Shown: one piece after another, positions 54,741-64,000 of the stretch | How positions within the stretch are numbered: the stretch's first letter is position 1 | Layout of the letters: the number at the start of each line of letters is the position of its first letter | Assembly (NCBI RefSeq): GCF_040782645.1 | Contig: NZ_CP160403.1 | Span: 2,356,001 to 2,420,000, forward strand | Source: Streptomyces sp. HUAS ZL42 | GTDB taxonomy: Bacteria; Actinomycetota; Actinomycetes; Streptomycetales; Streptomycetaceae | Reading direction: 5' to 3' | Length of the DNA stretch: 64,000 nt | The notes under the pieces: generated by a model | Told to the model about the DNA's origin: nothing | The model's database searches: none | The model's input: the letters and a program-made list of their open reading frames with translations, nothing else | Translations under genes and position numbers: made by a program

Positions 54741-54754
54741 GGGCCGTTCGGACC
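54741..54754. promoter_or_regulatory. OsdR-type box (one mismatch) before oleate hydratase
   Basis: GGGCCGTTCGGACC: fits the box pattern except for one right-arm base; 95 nt before the start. Confidence 0.45.
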
Positions 54755-54848
54755 GGACGGGTGACCAACGGCCCACTGACGGCGCCGGTGAGCGCAGGAC
54801 AGGCTGAGGTTGTGCGGTTCCCGGCCGACGGCGACGAGGAGTTGTGTG

Positions 54849-56420
54849 ATGGCGAAGGCGTATCTGGTGGGCAGCGGGATCGCGGCGCTCGCCGCGGCCA
54901 CGTTCCTGATCCGCGACGGCGGTTTCGACGGATCGGACATCCACGTCTTCGAGGAGCAGCGGAACATCGGCGGCAGTCTGGACGCGGGCGGCACGGCCGA
55001 CGCCGGCTACACCATGCGCGGCGGGCGGATGTTCGAGGCCGAGTTCCGCTGCACCTACGACCTGCTGTCCGGCATTCCCACCCTCGACGACCCCTCGGTG
55101 TCGGTGACGCAGGAAATCCTGGCCGGACACGAGGACTTCGCCTGGGACGACATCGCACGCCTCGTCGACGGCGACGGGAAGATCGTCGACACCCGCTCGA
55201 TGGGGTTCTCCGAGCGCGACCGGCTGGAGCTGGTCCGGTGCCTGGCCGGCCCCGAAGGGCACCTGGACGACAGGCGGATCAGCGACTGCTTCGGCGAGCA
55301 CTTCTTCACCACGAACTTCTGGTTCATGTGGTGCACCACGTTCGCCTTCCAGCCCTGGCACAGCGCCATCGAGTTCCGCCGCTACCTCAGGCGCTTCATC
55401 CACCTCTTCCCCGAGTTCTCGTCCATGTCCGGCATCCACCGCACCCGTTACAACCAGTACGACTCCATCGTGCGGCCCCTCACCGCCTGGCTGCTCGAAC
55501 ACGGGGTGACCATCCATACCGGGTGCCACGTCACCGACCTGGGACTCGCGTCGCAGCGCCGGAAGACCACGGTCGAAACCATTCATCTCTCCCGGCACGG
55601 ACGGGACGAGAGAATCGCCGTGGGCCCCGAGGACCTGGTCCTGGTGACCAACGGCTCCATGACCGACGCCTCCAGCCTCGGCTCGCACACCGCGGCACCG
55701 TCCCCGCAGCCCCACCGGTCGGACGCCTGGCTGCTCTGGCACCGCCTGGCCCGGGGGCGCGACGACTTCGGCAGGCCGGACGTCTTCGACAAGCACGTCA
55801 AGGAGTCCCGATGGGAGTCGTTCACCGTCACCGCGAAGGATCCCGTCTTCCTCGAGGCGCTGGAGAAGTTCAGCGGCCGTGAGACCGGCCGGGGCGGGCT
55901 GATGACGTTCACCGACTCCAACTGGCTGCTGACCATCGTCGCCAACCGCCAGCCCGTCTACCGCAACCAGCCCGAGGACGCCTCCGTCTGGTGGGGTTAC
56001 GGCCTGTATCCCGGCCGCGCGGGCAACCACACGCCCAAGCCGATGACGATGTGCTCCGGCCGGGAGATCCTCGAAGAGGTCCTGCACCACCTCCGGTTCG
56101 ACGACGCGGTGGCGGCTCGTGTGCTGGAGACCTCCACCGTCGTGCCCTGCCTGATGCCGTACATCACCAGTCAGTTCCTGGCCCGCCGCCGCGACGACCG
56201 CCCGCAGGTGGTGCCCGAGGGCTCGGTCAACCTCGCGTTCATCGGGCAGTTCGCCGAGGTGCCCGACGACGTCGTCTTCACCGTCGAGTACTCCGTGCGC
56301 ACCGCCTGGACAGCCGTGGCCCGGCTCCTCGGCCTCGACAAGCAGCCGCCCGCGGTCTACAAGGGCCACCACGATCCCCACGTACTGGCCGCCGCGCTGG
56401 AAACCATGCACCGCAGGTAA
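54849..56420 (+). CDS. ohyA: Oleate hydratase (MCRA family)
   Basis: 523 aa FAD enzyme that adds water to the cis-9 double bond of oleic acid. N-terminal dinucleotide site YLVGSGIAALAAATFLIRDG and FEEQRNIGGSLD, the FAD-contact segment GYTMRGGRMFEAEFRCTYDL, GIHRTRYNQYDSIVRPL and NLAFIGQFAEVPDDVVFTVE are diagnostic for the MCRA family. Cytosolic, membrane-associated as a rule. ATG 54849 follows GAGGAGTTGTGTG. Its position suggests membrane-lipid adjustment under low oxygen, when unsaturated fatty acids accumulate or cannot be made; that role is inference. Confidence 0.94.
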   Translation: MAKAYLVGSGIAALAAATFLIRDGGFDGSDIHVFEEQRNIGGSLDAGGTADAGYTMRGGRMFEAEFRCTYDLLSGIPTLDDPSVSVTQEILAGHEDFAWDDIARLVDGDGKIVDTRSMGFSERDRLELVRCLAGPEGHLDDRRISDCFGEHFFTTNFWFMWCTTFAFQPWHSAIEFRRYLRRFIHLFPEFSSMSGIHRTRYNQYDSIVRPLTAWLLEHGVTIHTGCHVTDLGLASQRRKTTVETIHLSRHGRDERIAVGPEDLVLVTNGSMTDASSLGSHTAAPSPQPHRSDAWLLWHRLARGRDDFGRPDVFDKHVKESRWESFTVTAKDPVFLEALEKFSGRETGRGGLMTFTDSNWLLTIVANRQPVYRNQPEDASVWWGYGLYPGRAGNHTPKPMTMCSGREILEEVLHHLRFDDAVAARVLETSTVVPCLMPYITSQFLARRRDDRPQVVPEGSVNLAFIGQFAEVPDDVVFTVEYSVRTAWTAVARLLGLDKQPPAVYKGHHDPHVLAAALETMHRR

Positions 56421-57265
56421 GCCGGACCACGATCAGCCGACGCCGCGTTCCTCGCAACCGAAGCCGAGGCCCACGAGCGCGGCGAAGCAGTTCGGGAAAC
56501 CACTCGTACCCACCACGGACGGCCTCCACGTCGGCGCTGCACAGCCGTCCACAGGGCGGCGGTGACGCCCGCGCCCGCCGCGGCCATGGTGCCGGGCGGC
56601 CACCGATCCGGGCCGACCCGCTCCCGCGCGTGCCCGCCGCCGCGATCAACCAACGCGTTCCTCACGGCGCGCCACGCACCCACAGCCGATCGCAACCGCG
56701 AGAAACAGCCCCATGACCCCGGCGCCAACTACGACCGCCACCCAGACCCGGCCAACGGCCACCAGGAAGACCGCCGAGACCGCCGAGACGGCCAGGCCGG
56801 CACCCACGAGGGCCACGAAGAAGTTCGGGAAACGACTCGTACCCACCCCGAGCGGCGCCCGGCGCGGCGCCGCCCAGTCACGGACGGCCTGCACGCCGAC
56901 GCTGCACAGCCGCGCCCGCGAGACCGCGCCCGCCACGCATGCCCCGCCGCCGCGATCAACCAACGCGTTCCTCACGGCGCGCCACGCACCCACAGCCGAT
57001 CGCAACCGCGAGAAACAGCCCCATGACCCCGGCGCCAACTACCACCGCCACCCAGACCCGGCCAACGGCCACCAGGAAGACCGCCGAGGCCGCCGAGGCG
57101 GCCAGGCCCGCGCCCACGAGGGCCACGAAGAAGTTCGGGAAACGACTCGTACCCACCCCGAGCGGCGCCCGGCGCGGCGCCGCCCAGTCACGGACGGCCT
57201 GCACGCCGACGCTGCACAGCCGCGCCCGCGAGACCGCGCCCGCCACGCATGCCCCGCCGCCGCGA
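56421..57265. repeat. 310-bp tandem repeats derived from the 3' part of the adjacent membrane protein gene
   Basis: Sequence 56641-56950 repeats at 56951-57260 with only a few differences and continues at 57261 into the intact gene, where it diverges after about 57440. A fourth, degraded copy lies at about 56430-56640. The period is exactly 310 bp. Each unit encodes on the minus strand the same C-terminus (two membrane helices ending GCVARREERVG). Because 310 is not a multiple of three, copies cannot be read through in frame. No functional gene otherwise. Confidence 0.85.
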
Positions 57266-57796
57266 TCAGCCGACGCGTTCCTCACGGCGCGCCACGCACC
57301 CACAGCCGATCGCAACCGCGAGAAACAGCCCCATGACCCCGGCGCCAACTACGACCGCCACCCAGACCCGGCCAACGGCCACCAGGAAGACCGCCGAGGC
57401 CGCCGAGGCGGCCAGGCCCGCGCCCACGAGGGCCACGAAGAGGTTCCGGAAGCCGTGCGCGCCCACCCTGAGCGGCCCCCGGCTCAGCTCCGCCCAGTCA
57501 TGGACGGCCTCCCGGGCCTCACGGCGGCGCTGCACGGCCGCGCGGATCCACAGGGCGGCCGTGACGGCCGCGCCCGCCGCGGCCAGCGTGCCGGGCGGCC
57601 ACCACGTTTCGGCGATGAGCAGGAGTACGGCGATACCCGCGATCGTGGTCCAGCCGCTCAGGCAGGCCGCCGCCGAACTGCGCAGGGAGTCCGGCCGGTC
57701 GGCTCCCGCGCGCACCTCCGCGAGGGCCGGCAGGTACCAGACGCAGCCGGAGGCGGTCACCAGTGCGGCGCCCAGGCCCAGGACGGGTTGCGACAC
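57266..57796 (-). CDS. Hypothetical four-helix membrane protein
   Basis: 176 aa, GTG start 3 nt after the ctaD stop, so co-transcribed with the oxidase subunit. Hydrophobic helices near residues 3-20, 48-68, 72-88 and 118-165, with an Arg-rich middle loop (RAAVQRRREAREAVHDWAEL). No family recognised. Its 3' third is the source of the 310-bp tandem repeats that follow. A role in oxidase assembly is possible only by position. Confidence 0.75.
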   Translation of the reverse strand: MSQPVLGLGAALVTASGCVWYLPALAEVRAGADRPDSLRSSAAACLSGWTTIAGIAVLLLIAETWWPPGTLAAAGAAVTAALWIRAAVQRRREAREAVHDWAELSRGPLRVGAHGFRNLFVALVGAGLAASAASAVFLVAVGRVWVAVVVGAGVMGLFLAVAIGCGCVARREERVG

Positions 57797-57799
57797 GGC

Positions 57800-59500
57800 T
57801 CAGGCCACCGTCTCGGTCGCGGCGATCTCCGGGTGGTGCAGGTCGAACGCCGGGGACTCGGAGCGGATCCGCGGGAGCGAGGTGAAGTTGTGGCGCGGCG
57901 GCGGGCAGGAAGTGGCCCACTCCAGGGAGCGGCCGTAGCCCCAGGGGTCGTCGACGGCGACCGGCCTGCCGTACTTCGCGGTCTTCCAGACGTTGTAGAA
58001 GAACGGCAGGATGGACAGGCCCAGCAGGAACGAGCCCATCGTGGACAGGGAGTTGAGGGCGGTGAAGCCGTCGGCGGCCAGGTAGTCCGCGTAGCGGCGG
58101 GGCATGCCCTCGACACCGAGCCAGTGCTGGACCAGGAAGGTCAGGTGGAAGCCGGCCGTGAGAGTCCAGAAGGTGATCTTGCCGAGGCGTTCGTCGAGCA
58201 TCTTGCCGGTGAACTTCGGCCACCAGAAGTGGAAGCCGGCGAACATCGCGTACACGACCGTACCGAAGACCGTGTAGTGGAAGTGCGCCACCACGAAGTA
58301 CGAGTCGGAGAGGTGGAAGTCCATCGGCGGTGACGCCAGGATCACTCCGGTCAGGCCACCGAAGACGAACGTGATCAGGAATCCCGTGGTCCACAGCATC
58401 GGCGTCTCGAAGCTCAGCGAGCCCTTCCACATCGTGCCGATCCAGTTGAAGAACTTCACCCCGGTCGGCACCGCGATCAGGAAGGTCATGAAGGCGAAGA
58501 ACGGCAGCAGTACGCCACCGGTGACGTACATGTGGTGCGCCCACACGGTCACCGACAGGCCGGCGATGGCGATGGTCGCGCCGATCAGCCCCATGTAGCC
58601 GAACATGGGCTTGCGCGCGAAGACCGGGATCACCTCGGAGACGATGCCGAAGAACGGCAGCGCCAGCACGTACACCTCGGGATGGCCGAAGAACCAGAAC
58701 AGGTGCTGCCACAGCAGCGCGCCGCCGTTCGCCGCGTCGAAGACATGGCTGCCGAACTTGCGGTCGCACTCCAGCGCGAAGAGGGCCGCCGCCAGCACCG
58801 GGAAGATCATCAGGATCAACAGGCCGGTCAGCAGCACGTTCCAGGTGAAGATCGGCATGCGGAACATGGTCATGCCGGGTGCGCGCATGCAGATGATCGT
58901 GGTGATGAAGTTGACCGCGCCCAGGATCGAGCCGAAGCCGGAGAGCGCGACGCCCATGATCCACAGATCGGCGCCGAGGCCCGGCGAGTGGACGGCGTCG
59001 GACAGCGGGGCGTACAGGAACCAGCCGAAGTCGGCGGCGCCGCCCGGCGTGAGGAAACCGAACGCGGCGATCGACGAGCCGAACAGGAAGAGCCAGTAGG
59101 CCAGCATGTTCAGCCGGGGGAAGGCGACGTCCGGGGCGCCTATCTGCAGCGGCATGATCCAGTTGGCGAAGCCGGTGAACAGCGGCATGGCGAACATCAG
59201 CAGCATGATCGAGCCGTGCATCGTGAACGCCTGGTTGAACTGCTCGTTCGACATGATCTGCAGGCCCGGGCGGGCCAGTTCGGCGCGCATCATCAAGGCC
59301 ATCACACCGCCGACGACGAAGAACACGAAGGCGGTGACCAGATACATCGTCCCGATCTTCTTGTGGTCGGTGGTCGTCAGCCACTCCGTCCACGACGGCC
59401 GGTCCGCCCGCGGGACGGCCGCGCCGGCCTCCTCGCGGACCGCGGGGCGCGTCGGCACCTCTCCCGCGTGCTTCACCTGGTCCAGCTGCGCCTCGTCCAT
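57800..59500 (-). CDS. ctaD: Cytochrome c oxidase subunit I (aa3 type), stand-alone copy
   Basis: 566 aa, 12 membrane helices. Low-spin heme His in [10 protein letters not shown]; CuB site [19 protein letters not shown] with the cross-linked Tyr; two CuB His in [10 protein letters not shown]; heme a3/a His in [11 protein letters not shown]. All catalytic residues are present. Subunits II, III and IV are not encoded nearby, so it must use partners made elsewhere; it is probably an alternative catalytic subunit for low oxygen. ATG 59500 with GGAGG 10 nt upstream. Two OsdR-type boxes precede it. Confidence 0.95.
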   Translation of the reverse strand: MDEAQLDQVKHAGEVPTRPAVREEAGAAVPRADRPSWTEWLTTTDHKKIGTMYLVTAFVFFVVGGVMALMMRAELARPGLQIMSNEQFNQAFTMHGSIMLLMFAMPLFTGFANWIMPLQIGAPDVAFPRLNMLAYWLFLFGSSIAAFGFLTPGGAADFGWFLYAPLSDAVHSPGLGADLWIMGVALSGFGSILGAVNFITTIICMRAPGMTMFRMPIFTWNVLLTGLLILMIFPVLAAALFALECDRKFGSHVFDAANGGALLWQHLFWFFGHPEVYVLALPFFGIVSEVIPVFARKPMFGYMGLIGATIAIAGLSVTVWAHHMYVTGGVLLPFFAFMTFLIAVPTGVKFFNWIGTMWKGSLSFETPMLWTTGFLITFVFGGLTGVILASPPMDFHLSDSYFVVAHFHYTVFGTVVYAMFAGFHFWWPKFTGKMLDERLGKITFWTLTAGFHLTFLVQHWLGVEGMPRRYADYLAADGFTALNSLSTMGSFLLGLSILPFFYNVWKTAKYGRPVAVDDPWGYGRSLEWATSCPPPRHNFTSLPRIRSESPAFDLHHPEIAATETVA

Positions 59501-59625
59501 CGGACGGCGTCCTCCCCATCTGCTCATGTGGTTCACGAGCCGGGAAGCGCCGCTGGTGCGGTGGATGGGCGCGGCACTTCCCGGCCGCCGCCACATGATC
59601 GTCGGTGGGTACCCCCGGCCGGATA

Positions 59626-59639
59626 GGGTCGAACGGCCC
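59626..59639. promoter_or_regulatory. Predicted OsdR/DevR-type box before ctaD (proximal)
   Basis: GGGTCGAACGGCCC, 126 nt before the ctaD start. Confidence 0.55.
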
Positions 59640-59658
59640 CTGCATCGGCTCAGGGATG

Positions 59659-59672
59659 GGGCCCAATGGCCC
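59659..59672. promoter_or_regulatory. Predicted OsdR/DevR-type box before ctaD (distal)
   Basis: GGGCCCAATGGCCC, inside GGGGCCCAATGGCCCC; 20 bp separate it from the proximal box, i.e. a spacing of about three helical turns centre to centre (33 bp). Confidence 0.6.
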
Positions 59673-59697
59673 CACTTCCTGCGGCGCGGCGGCTCGG

Positions 59698-61239
59698 CTA
59701 CCCGTCGGCCAGCGGGTTGGGCAGCGGGAGGTAGCGCGCGTCGGCGCCGTCCGCGGCCGTCCAGCGCAGCAGCAGGTTGGTCTTGCCGGGCAGGGTGGGC
59801 GAGGTGAGCAGCTCGGCGGCCTCCGGGACGTCGTGCCGGGCCAGTGCACGGCGGGCGGCGGGCCAGGGGTCCAGCCCCGGGTGGCGTTCGGACAGGGCCC
59901 CGGCGATCTCGGTGAGGTGGTTGACGACCAGGCAGTACACCAGCCGCTCCCAGCCTGCGGCCCGGGACACGTCCGGCAGCAGCTTGACGCCCTCGGCGTC
60001 CCGGAACAGCGCCTGGACGGGCATGCCGTCCGCGTCGACGGCGACGAGCGTGTTCTGCAGATGCGCCTCGAGTACGACGCCGTGGCCGGCGAAGGCCGTC
60101 AGGGCGGGAGGTACGACGGCTGCCAGGTACGCCTCCCACCAGGCCGCCGGATCCGCCGTACCGTCGAGCGGGCTGCCAGTGAAGCCCTCCACCAGGCCCG
60201 CGGCGAGCAGCGGGGTCGCGCCGGGCAGGACGTGGTCGCGCAGTCCGTCGCGGACCAGGACGGCCAGCTCCTCGAAGGCGAAGTCGGCGGTGCGGTAGCC
60301 GCGGTCGCCGAGCCAGGCCGCCGGTCCGTCGAAGGCCCCGAGAGCGGAGCGTGCCGCCGTGTCCGTCCGGCGCAGTTTCAGCAGGTCGTGGCGCCACAGC
60401 CGGCGGATGTCGTTGGTGATGCGCACGTCGAGGCTGAACTTCAGGAAGAGATCGCGCTCGGGGGCGTACAGCGTGCGGATCGCGGCCGTCGGCCAGGCGT
60501 CGAAGGAGGTCGTGCCCAGCCGGACGAGCCGGCCGTCCGCGAAGGCCCCGGCGAGCTCCCGGCCCGCCAGGTCGAGCTGCCAGGGGTGGGCGGGCAGCAG
60601 GCGGTAGCCGGGCGGGGCCTCGCCGAGGGTGTCGAGCGCCGAGGTGTCGCCCTCCTCGACGACCGCGTCCTCGCGCAGCCCGAGCAGGACCAGCGGGAAG
60701 CGGGCGTGCGCCTCGGGCGCGTAGGGCAGCCAGCCGCTGTGCGGACCGCCGCCGCGCGCCTTGGGCGCGGGGTGGTGGGGGTGGCCGGTGACGAGGGACT
60801 GCTCGGAGCGCAGATAGAGGTCGTCGGGCGGGGTGGCGCGCGCGCGTGCCGTGAGGATCGCGGCGACCGCGTCACGACTGTCGATCATCTCGATGGGCAG
60901 TTCGTGGTTGGACAGCCCGGTGTGGCGGCGCAGCTCCTCGGCGACGAGCTTGACGAGTTCGGTGTGGCCGAGGCGGTGCCAGGCGCCCGCCGCGTAGACC
61001 TCGGGCTCGGCGGGCCGCCGTTCCCCCCGCACGCGCAGCAGCCGGCCGCCGCCGGGCAGCCGGTACACCCGCCGTCCGTCCCGCTCCGGCAGCGGCTCGG
61101 CCACCTCCCGCAGCAGGCAGTTGAGCAGCGGTGCGGCCGCACAGGCGTCGGCGCGGTCGGCAACGGCGTCGTGCGCCGGGGCATCATGTGCCTGGGCGTC
61201 GTCGCCGGCGGGCGGGGGCAGGAGGTCCACGCGATCCAT
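59698..61239 (-). CDS. IucA/IucC-family NIS siderophore synthetase, copy 1
   Basis: 513 aa. NRPS-independent siderophore synthetases join carboxylates to amines with ATP. Family segments: [17 protein letters not shown] (ATP/substrate region), [49 protein letters not shown] and [12 protein letters not shown]. The C-terminal FhuF-like part ends [10 protein letters not shown] ... [13 protein letters not shown] 61239 with TAGGGAACGA preferred; an upstream GTG (61290) would enter the divergent promoter. Product not predictable. Confidence 0.92.
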   Translation of the reverse strand: MDRVDLLPPPAGDDAQAHDAPAHDAVADRADACAAAPLLNCLLREVAEPLPERDGRRVYRLPGGGRLLRVRGERRPAEPEVYAAGAWHRLGHTELVKLVAEELRRHTGLSNHELPIEMIDSRDAVAAILTARARATPPDDLYLRSEQSLVTGHPHHPAPKARGGGPHSGWLPYAPEAHARFPLVLLGLREDAVVEEGDTSALDTLGEAPPGYRLLPAHPWQLDLAGRELAGAFADGRLVRLGTTSFDAWPTAAIRTLYAPERDLFLKFSLDVRITNDIRRLWRHDLLKLRRTDTAARSALGAFDGPAAWLGDRGYRTADFAFEELAVLVRDGLRDHVLPGATPLLAAGLVEGFTGSPLDGTADPAAWWEAYLAAVVPPALTAFAGHGVVLEAHLQNTLVAVDADGMPVQALFRDAEGVKLLPDVSRAAGWERLVYCLVVNHLTEIAGALSERHPGLDPWPAARRALARHDVPEAAELLTSPTLPGKTNLLLRWTAADGADARYLPLPNPLADG

Positions 61240-61331
61240 TCGTTCCCTACGGTTCAGTCGGGCGCAGACGATCAGTATCGCTGCCGTCACGCCCCGGTGT
61301 GACGCCCTACCCGTACCCGAGGAGCCAGCCC

Positions 61332-62837
61332 GTGCACCGTCCCGACAGCGCCGAGACCGAGGTCGCCGCCGAACTGGCCGGCGTGCGTCCCGGCCTCGTG
61401 CCGCGGTTCGCCGCCGAGCTGCCCGGCGCCCGGGCGGCCGTGCTGACCCGTCTGTGGCGTGCCTTCGCCCATGAACCGCTGCCGTGGATCACGCACCGCG
61501 AGCGGGGCCGCGAGGGACTCACTTTGCGTCTGGCCGACGGCCGCCGGCTGCGCGGTCCGCACGCGGACCCGTACGCGACGTCCGACCACGTCACCGCCGT
61601 ACGGCTCGACGAGGTGACGTACGACCGGCCTGCGCGGTTGCTCACGGATCTCGCCGTGCCGCACGGCTCGGGCTTCGCGGCCGAACTCGGCCACAGTGTC
61701 GCCTCGCTGGCGTTGGCGCGGGCCGGGCAGCCGTCTCGCCCGAGGGAGTGGCCCGGCACCGACTGGGAGTGGGAACAGCGGGTGGTCGACGGGCATCCGT
61801 ACCATCCCAACTGCCGTTCCCGGCCCGGCTTCTCGGTGGCGGAACAGCTCGCGTACGGGCCGGAGCACGGGCCGGTGGTGGAGCTGGGGACGGTGCCGGT
61901 TCCGGCGGACGAGTGCCTGGTGACGGGTGCGTGGCCGCAGGAGTTGCGGGCCGGCGGGCGGGTGGTGATCCCGGTGCATCCCTGGCAGGCGGCGCACGTG
62001 CTCAAGACGCCGTGCGAACCGGGACCGCCGGCACATCCCCTGATGTCCCTGCGCACGGTTGCCGTACCGGACGGACCGCACGTCAAGACCGCGCTGAGCG
62101 CCCGGCTGACCTCCTCGGTGCGGGACATCTCCGTCGCCTCGATCGCCGCCTCCGCGCGCTTGTCGGCGTTCGGGGAGGTACTGGCGGCGCACACGGACGG
62201 ACTGCTGCACGTCACGCGCACGCTGGGGGCGGCCACCGCCGACTCCCCCGACCTGGCGGCGGTGCTGCGGGAGTCGCCGCGGGCGTACGCGGGGCCCGGG
62301 GAACACGTCGTGCCGGTGGGGGCGCTCGCCACGACCGGCCTTCCCGGCTCTCCCGCCTGGCTGGCCGGCTTCGCGTGGCTCGCGCTCACGGTCGGGCTGC
62401 GGCTGCTGGAACTGGGCGTGGCCCTGGAGGCGCACGGACAGAACCTCCTGGTGGTGCTGTCCGACACGGGCGTCCCGCTGCGGCTGGTCTACCGCGACCT
62501 CGCGGACATCCGCGTCAGCCCGGCCCGGCTGGCCCGCCACGGCATCCCGGTGCCGGAACTGCCCGGCCGGATCCTCACCGACGACGTGACGGCCCTGCGG
62601 CGCAAGCTGTTCGGCTCGCTGGTGGGGGGCGCGCTGGCCGGGACGGCGGGCTCGGGGGCCGCGCTGCGGGCGGCGCTCGAGCCGGCCGTACGACGGCTGC
62701 CGCGCACGCCCGACCTCACGGCGCTGTGCGAAATGCCGCTGCCGGCCAAGGCGTTGACGCTGATGCGGCTGTCGCCGGGGGTGCCCGGGGATCAGTGGGC
62801 AAAGCTGCCCAATCCCCTGGTCACCGAGGTGTTCTGA
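61332..62837 (+). CDS. IucA/IucC-family NIS siderophore synthetase, copy 2
   Basis: 501 aa, divergent from copy 1. VVDGHPYHPNCRSRPGFS, VIPVHPWQAAHVL, VKTALSARLTSSVRDISVAS, GVALEAHGQNLLVVLSD and LVYRDLADIRVSPARLARHG show the NIS fold; ends AKLPNPLVTEVF. GTG 61332 follows GAGGAG with 8-nt spacing; earlier GTG at 61299 possible. The pair likely performs two successive condensations on one siderophore. No decarboxylase, monooxygenase or transporter of the pathway lies inside the window, and no clear iron box was seen between the two genes. Confidence 0.91.
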   Translation: MHRPDSAETEVAAELAGVRPGLVPRFAAELPGARAAVLTRLWRAFAHEPLPWITHRERGREGLTLRLADGRRLRGPHADPYATSDHVTAVRLDEVTYDRPARLLTDLAVPHGSGFAAELGHSVASLALARAGQPSRPREWPGTDWEWEQRVVDGHPYHPNCRSRPGFSVAEQLAYGPEHGPVVELGTVPVPADECLVTGAWPQELRAGGRVVIPVHPWQAAHVLKTPCEPGPPAHPLMSLRTVAVPDGPHVKTALSARLTSSVRDISVASIAASARLSAFGEVLAAHTDGLLHVTRTLGAATADSPDLAAVLRESPRAYAGPGEHVVPVGALATTGLPGSPAWLAGFAWLALTVGLRLLELGVALEAHGQNLLVVLSDTGVPLRLVYRDLADIRVSPARLARHGIPVPELPGRILTDDVTALRRKLFGSLVGGALAGTAGSGAALRAALEPAVRRLPRTPDLTALCEMPLPAKALTLMRLSPGVPGDQWAKLPNPLVTEVF

Positions 62838-62880
62838 CCTCGTTTTGGAGCGGGACACCTCTGATCAATAGGATCCGCCG

Positions 62881-64000
62881 ATGATCAGAACACAACGGCT
62901 GGCGGCCGGGGTCTGTGCCCTGCTCGCCGCGCTCGCGGCCGGGATCGCGTTCCCGGCCGGGGCGGTAGCCGACGAGACCACCGCCACCGCCCCGAAGGTC
63001 GACCTCGTCATCGACGTCAGCGGCTCGATGCGGGCGAACGACATGGACGGCAAGTCGCGGATGGCCGCGGCGAAGCAGGCGTTCAACGAGGTGCTGGACG
63101 CGACGCCCGAGGAGGTGCAGCTCGGCATCCGTACGCTGGGCGCCAACTACCCCGGGGACGACCGCAGGACGGGCTGCAAGGACACCGCGCAGCTCTACCC
63201 GGTCGGCCCGCTGGACCGCACCGAGGCCAAGACGGCGGTGGCCACCCTCACGCCCACCGGCTGGACCCCGATCGGCCCCGCCCTGCTGAAGGCGGCCGAC
63301 GACCTCGAAGGCGGCGAGGGCTCCAAGCGGATCGTGCTGATCAGCGACGGTGAGGACACCTGCGCCCCGCTCGACCCGTGCGAGGTGGCCCGCGAGATCG
63401 CGGCCAAGGGCATCGGCCTGACCATCGACACGCTCGGCCTGGTGCCGAACGCGAAGATGCGGCAGCAGCTCAGCTGCATCGCCGAGGCGACCGGCGGCAG
63501 CTACACCTCGGTCGAGCACACCGACGAACTCACCGACCGTGTCAACCAGTTGGTGGACCGGGCCGCCGACCCGGTGGTGACGCCGGTCGCCACCCAGGGC
63601 GCGGACTCCTGCGCCAAGGCGCCCGCCCTCGAGTCCGGCCTGTACACGGACCGCGAGGAGTTCGGGCAGGAGCGCTGGTACCGCGTGGAGGTGGCACCGG
63701 GCCAGGAGGTGCGCGCCTCGGTGAGCGTCTTTGCCGACCGGGCCGTGAACCCGGACTACGGGGTGCTGCTGCGGGCGGTGACGGTGCACGGCCGCGAGAT
63801 CGTGCGCGGGGAGGCGGCCGGCAACGGCCGTACGGACGTGATCTCGACCGGCCTGCGCTATCCGAAGGCCGAGAGCGACGAGGAGGACGCACCGGCCGAG
63901 ACCGTGTGTCTCCAGGTCACCAACTCCTTCTCGGCGGCGTCCGGGGTGAAGACCACCCCCGGCCTGCCGCTGGAGCTCACGGTCGACGTCGTGGACGGGC
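62881..64000 (+). CDS. Secreted VWA-domain protein (partial)
   Basis: At least 373 aa, cut by the window end. Signal peptide MIRTQRLAAGVCALLAALAA ... AGAVADE, then a von Willebrand factor A domain with the metal-site motif DxSxS in LVIDVSGSMRAND and the later Thr/Asp (GWTPIGPALL, VLISDGEDTCAP). The extracytoplasmic remainder (YTDREEFGQERWYRVEVAPGQ) resembles beta-rich regions of actinobacterial VWA lipoprotein/secretion-associated proteins. Cysteines CKD and DTCAPLDPC could form disulfides. Function unknown. Confidence 0.88.
   Translation, partial: MIRTQRLAAGVCALLAALAAGIAFPAGAVADETTATAPKVDLVIDVSGSMRANDMDGKSRMAAAKQAFNEVLDATPEEVQLGIRTLGANYPGDDRRTGCKDTAQLYPVGPLDRTEAKTAVATLTPTGWTPIGPALLKAADDLEGGEGSKRIVLISDGEDTCAPLDPCEVAREIAAKGIGLTIDTLGLVPNAKMRQQLSCIAEATGGSYTSVEHTDELTDRVNQLVDRAADPVVTPVATQGADSCAKAPALESGLYTDREEFGQERWYRVEVAPGQEVRASVSVFADRAVNPDYGVLLRAVTVHGREIVRGEAAGNGRTDVISTGLRYPKAESDEEDAPAETVCLQVTNSFSAASGVKTTPGLPLELTVDVVDG

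Noticed and set aside
56278..57348. Several 120-130-codon minus-strand frames in the 310-bp repeats
   Set aside because: They are fragments of one membrane protein's C-terminus repeated in tandem and out of frame with each other; treated as repeat relics.
61240..61331. Iron box in the divergent promoter of the two siderophore synthetase genes
   Set aside because: No TTAGGTTAGGCTAACCTAA-like sequence could be found there, although iron control would be expected.

Overview
High-GC actinobacterial chromosome segment, almost certainly Streptomyces: strong third-position GC bias, many GTG starts, GTGA/ATGA stop-start overlaps, and protein families typical of streptomycetes (DUF5955-like, Acg-type FMN oxidoreductases, AllR-AllB-allantoicase-AceB, two complete nar operons).

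Left flank (1-8.9 kb): purine/ureide catabolism. A DHFR/RibD-type reductase is cut by the window edge. It is followed by allantoicase and allantoinase (minus strand), the divergent IclR regulator AllR, a small ABM-fold protein, a DUF5955-like protein, a MobA/MocA-like nucleotidyltransferase and malate synthase. A 15-bp operator-like palindrome, TTCC-N7-GGAA, occurs before both allB and aceB. A HipA-fold kinase coupled to a Rdx (SelW-like) protein closes this part.

Central island (8.9-59.7 kb): a hypoxia/dormancy and anaerobic-energy island. It holds a DevS-like heme-GAF sensor kinase and, 29 kb away, a DevR/DosR/OsdR-like response regulator. Between and beyond them lie two full nitrate reductase operons (narGHJI), a NarK transporter, a three-part NirK nitrite reductase coupled to a radical SAM gene, and hemerythrin-like proteins. 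Other members are two Acg-like FMN oxidoreductases, two PPOX proteins, one intact and one decayed universal stress protein, an Rv1733c-family protein, flavohemoglobin with an HPF-like ribosome factor, oleate hydratase and a solitary cytochrome oxidase subunit I. A fermentative set is also present: GAPDH, Zn-ADH, pyruvate phosphate dikinase, AdhE, pyruvate formate-lyase and its activase. Many of these families have counterparts in the mycobacterial DosR regulon.

The signal tying the island together is a short GC-rich palindrome, GGGNC-N4-GNCCC. I found it by eye in about 14 intergenic regions, before most transcription units of the island and not in the purine or siderophore intergenic regions. 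I infer that these are binding sites for the DevR/OsdR-like regulator. The operons would then form one switch to nitrate/nitrite respiration, NO detoxification, mixed-acid fermentation and ribosome hibernation in an organism normally regarded as an obligate aerobe.

Right flank (59.7-64 kb): two divergent NIS siderophore synthetases (IucA/IucC family) and the start of a secreted VWA-domain protein cut by the window end. No rRNA, tRNA, CRISPR array, transposase or phage gene was seen.
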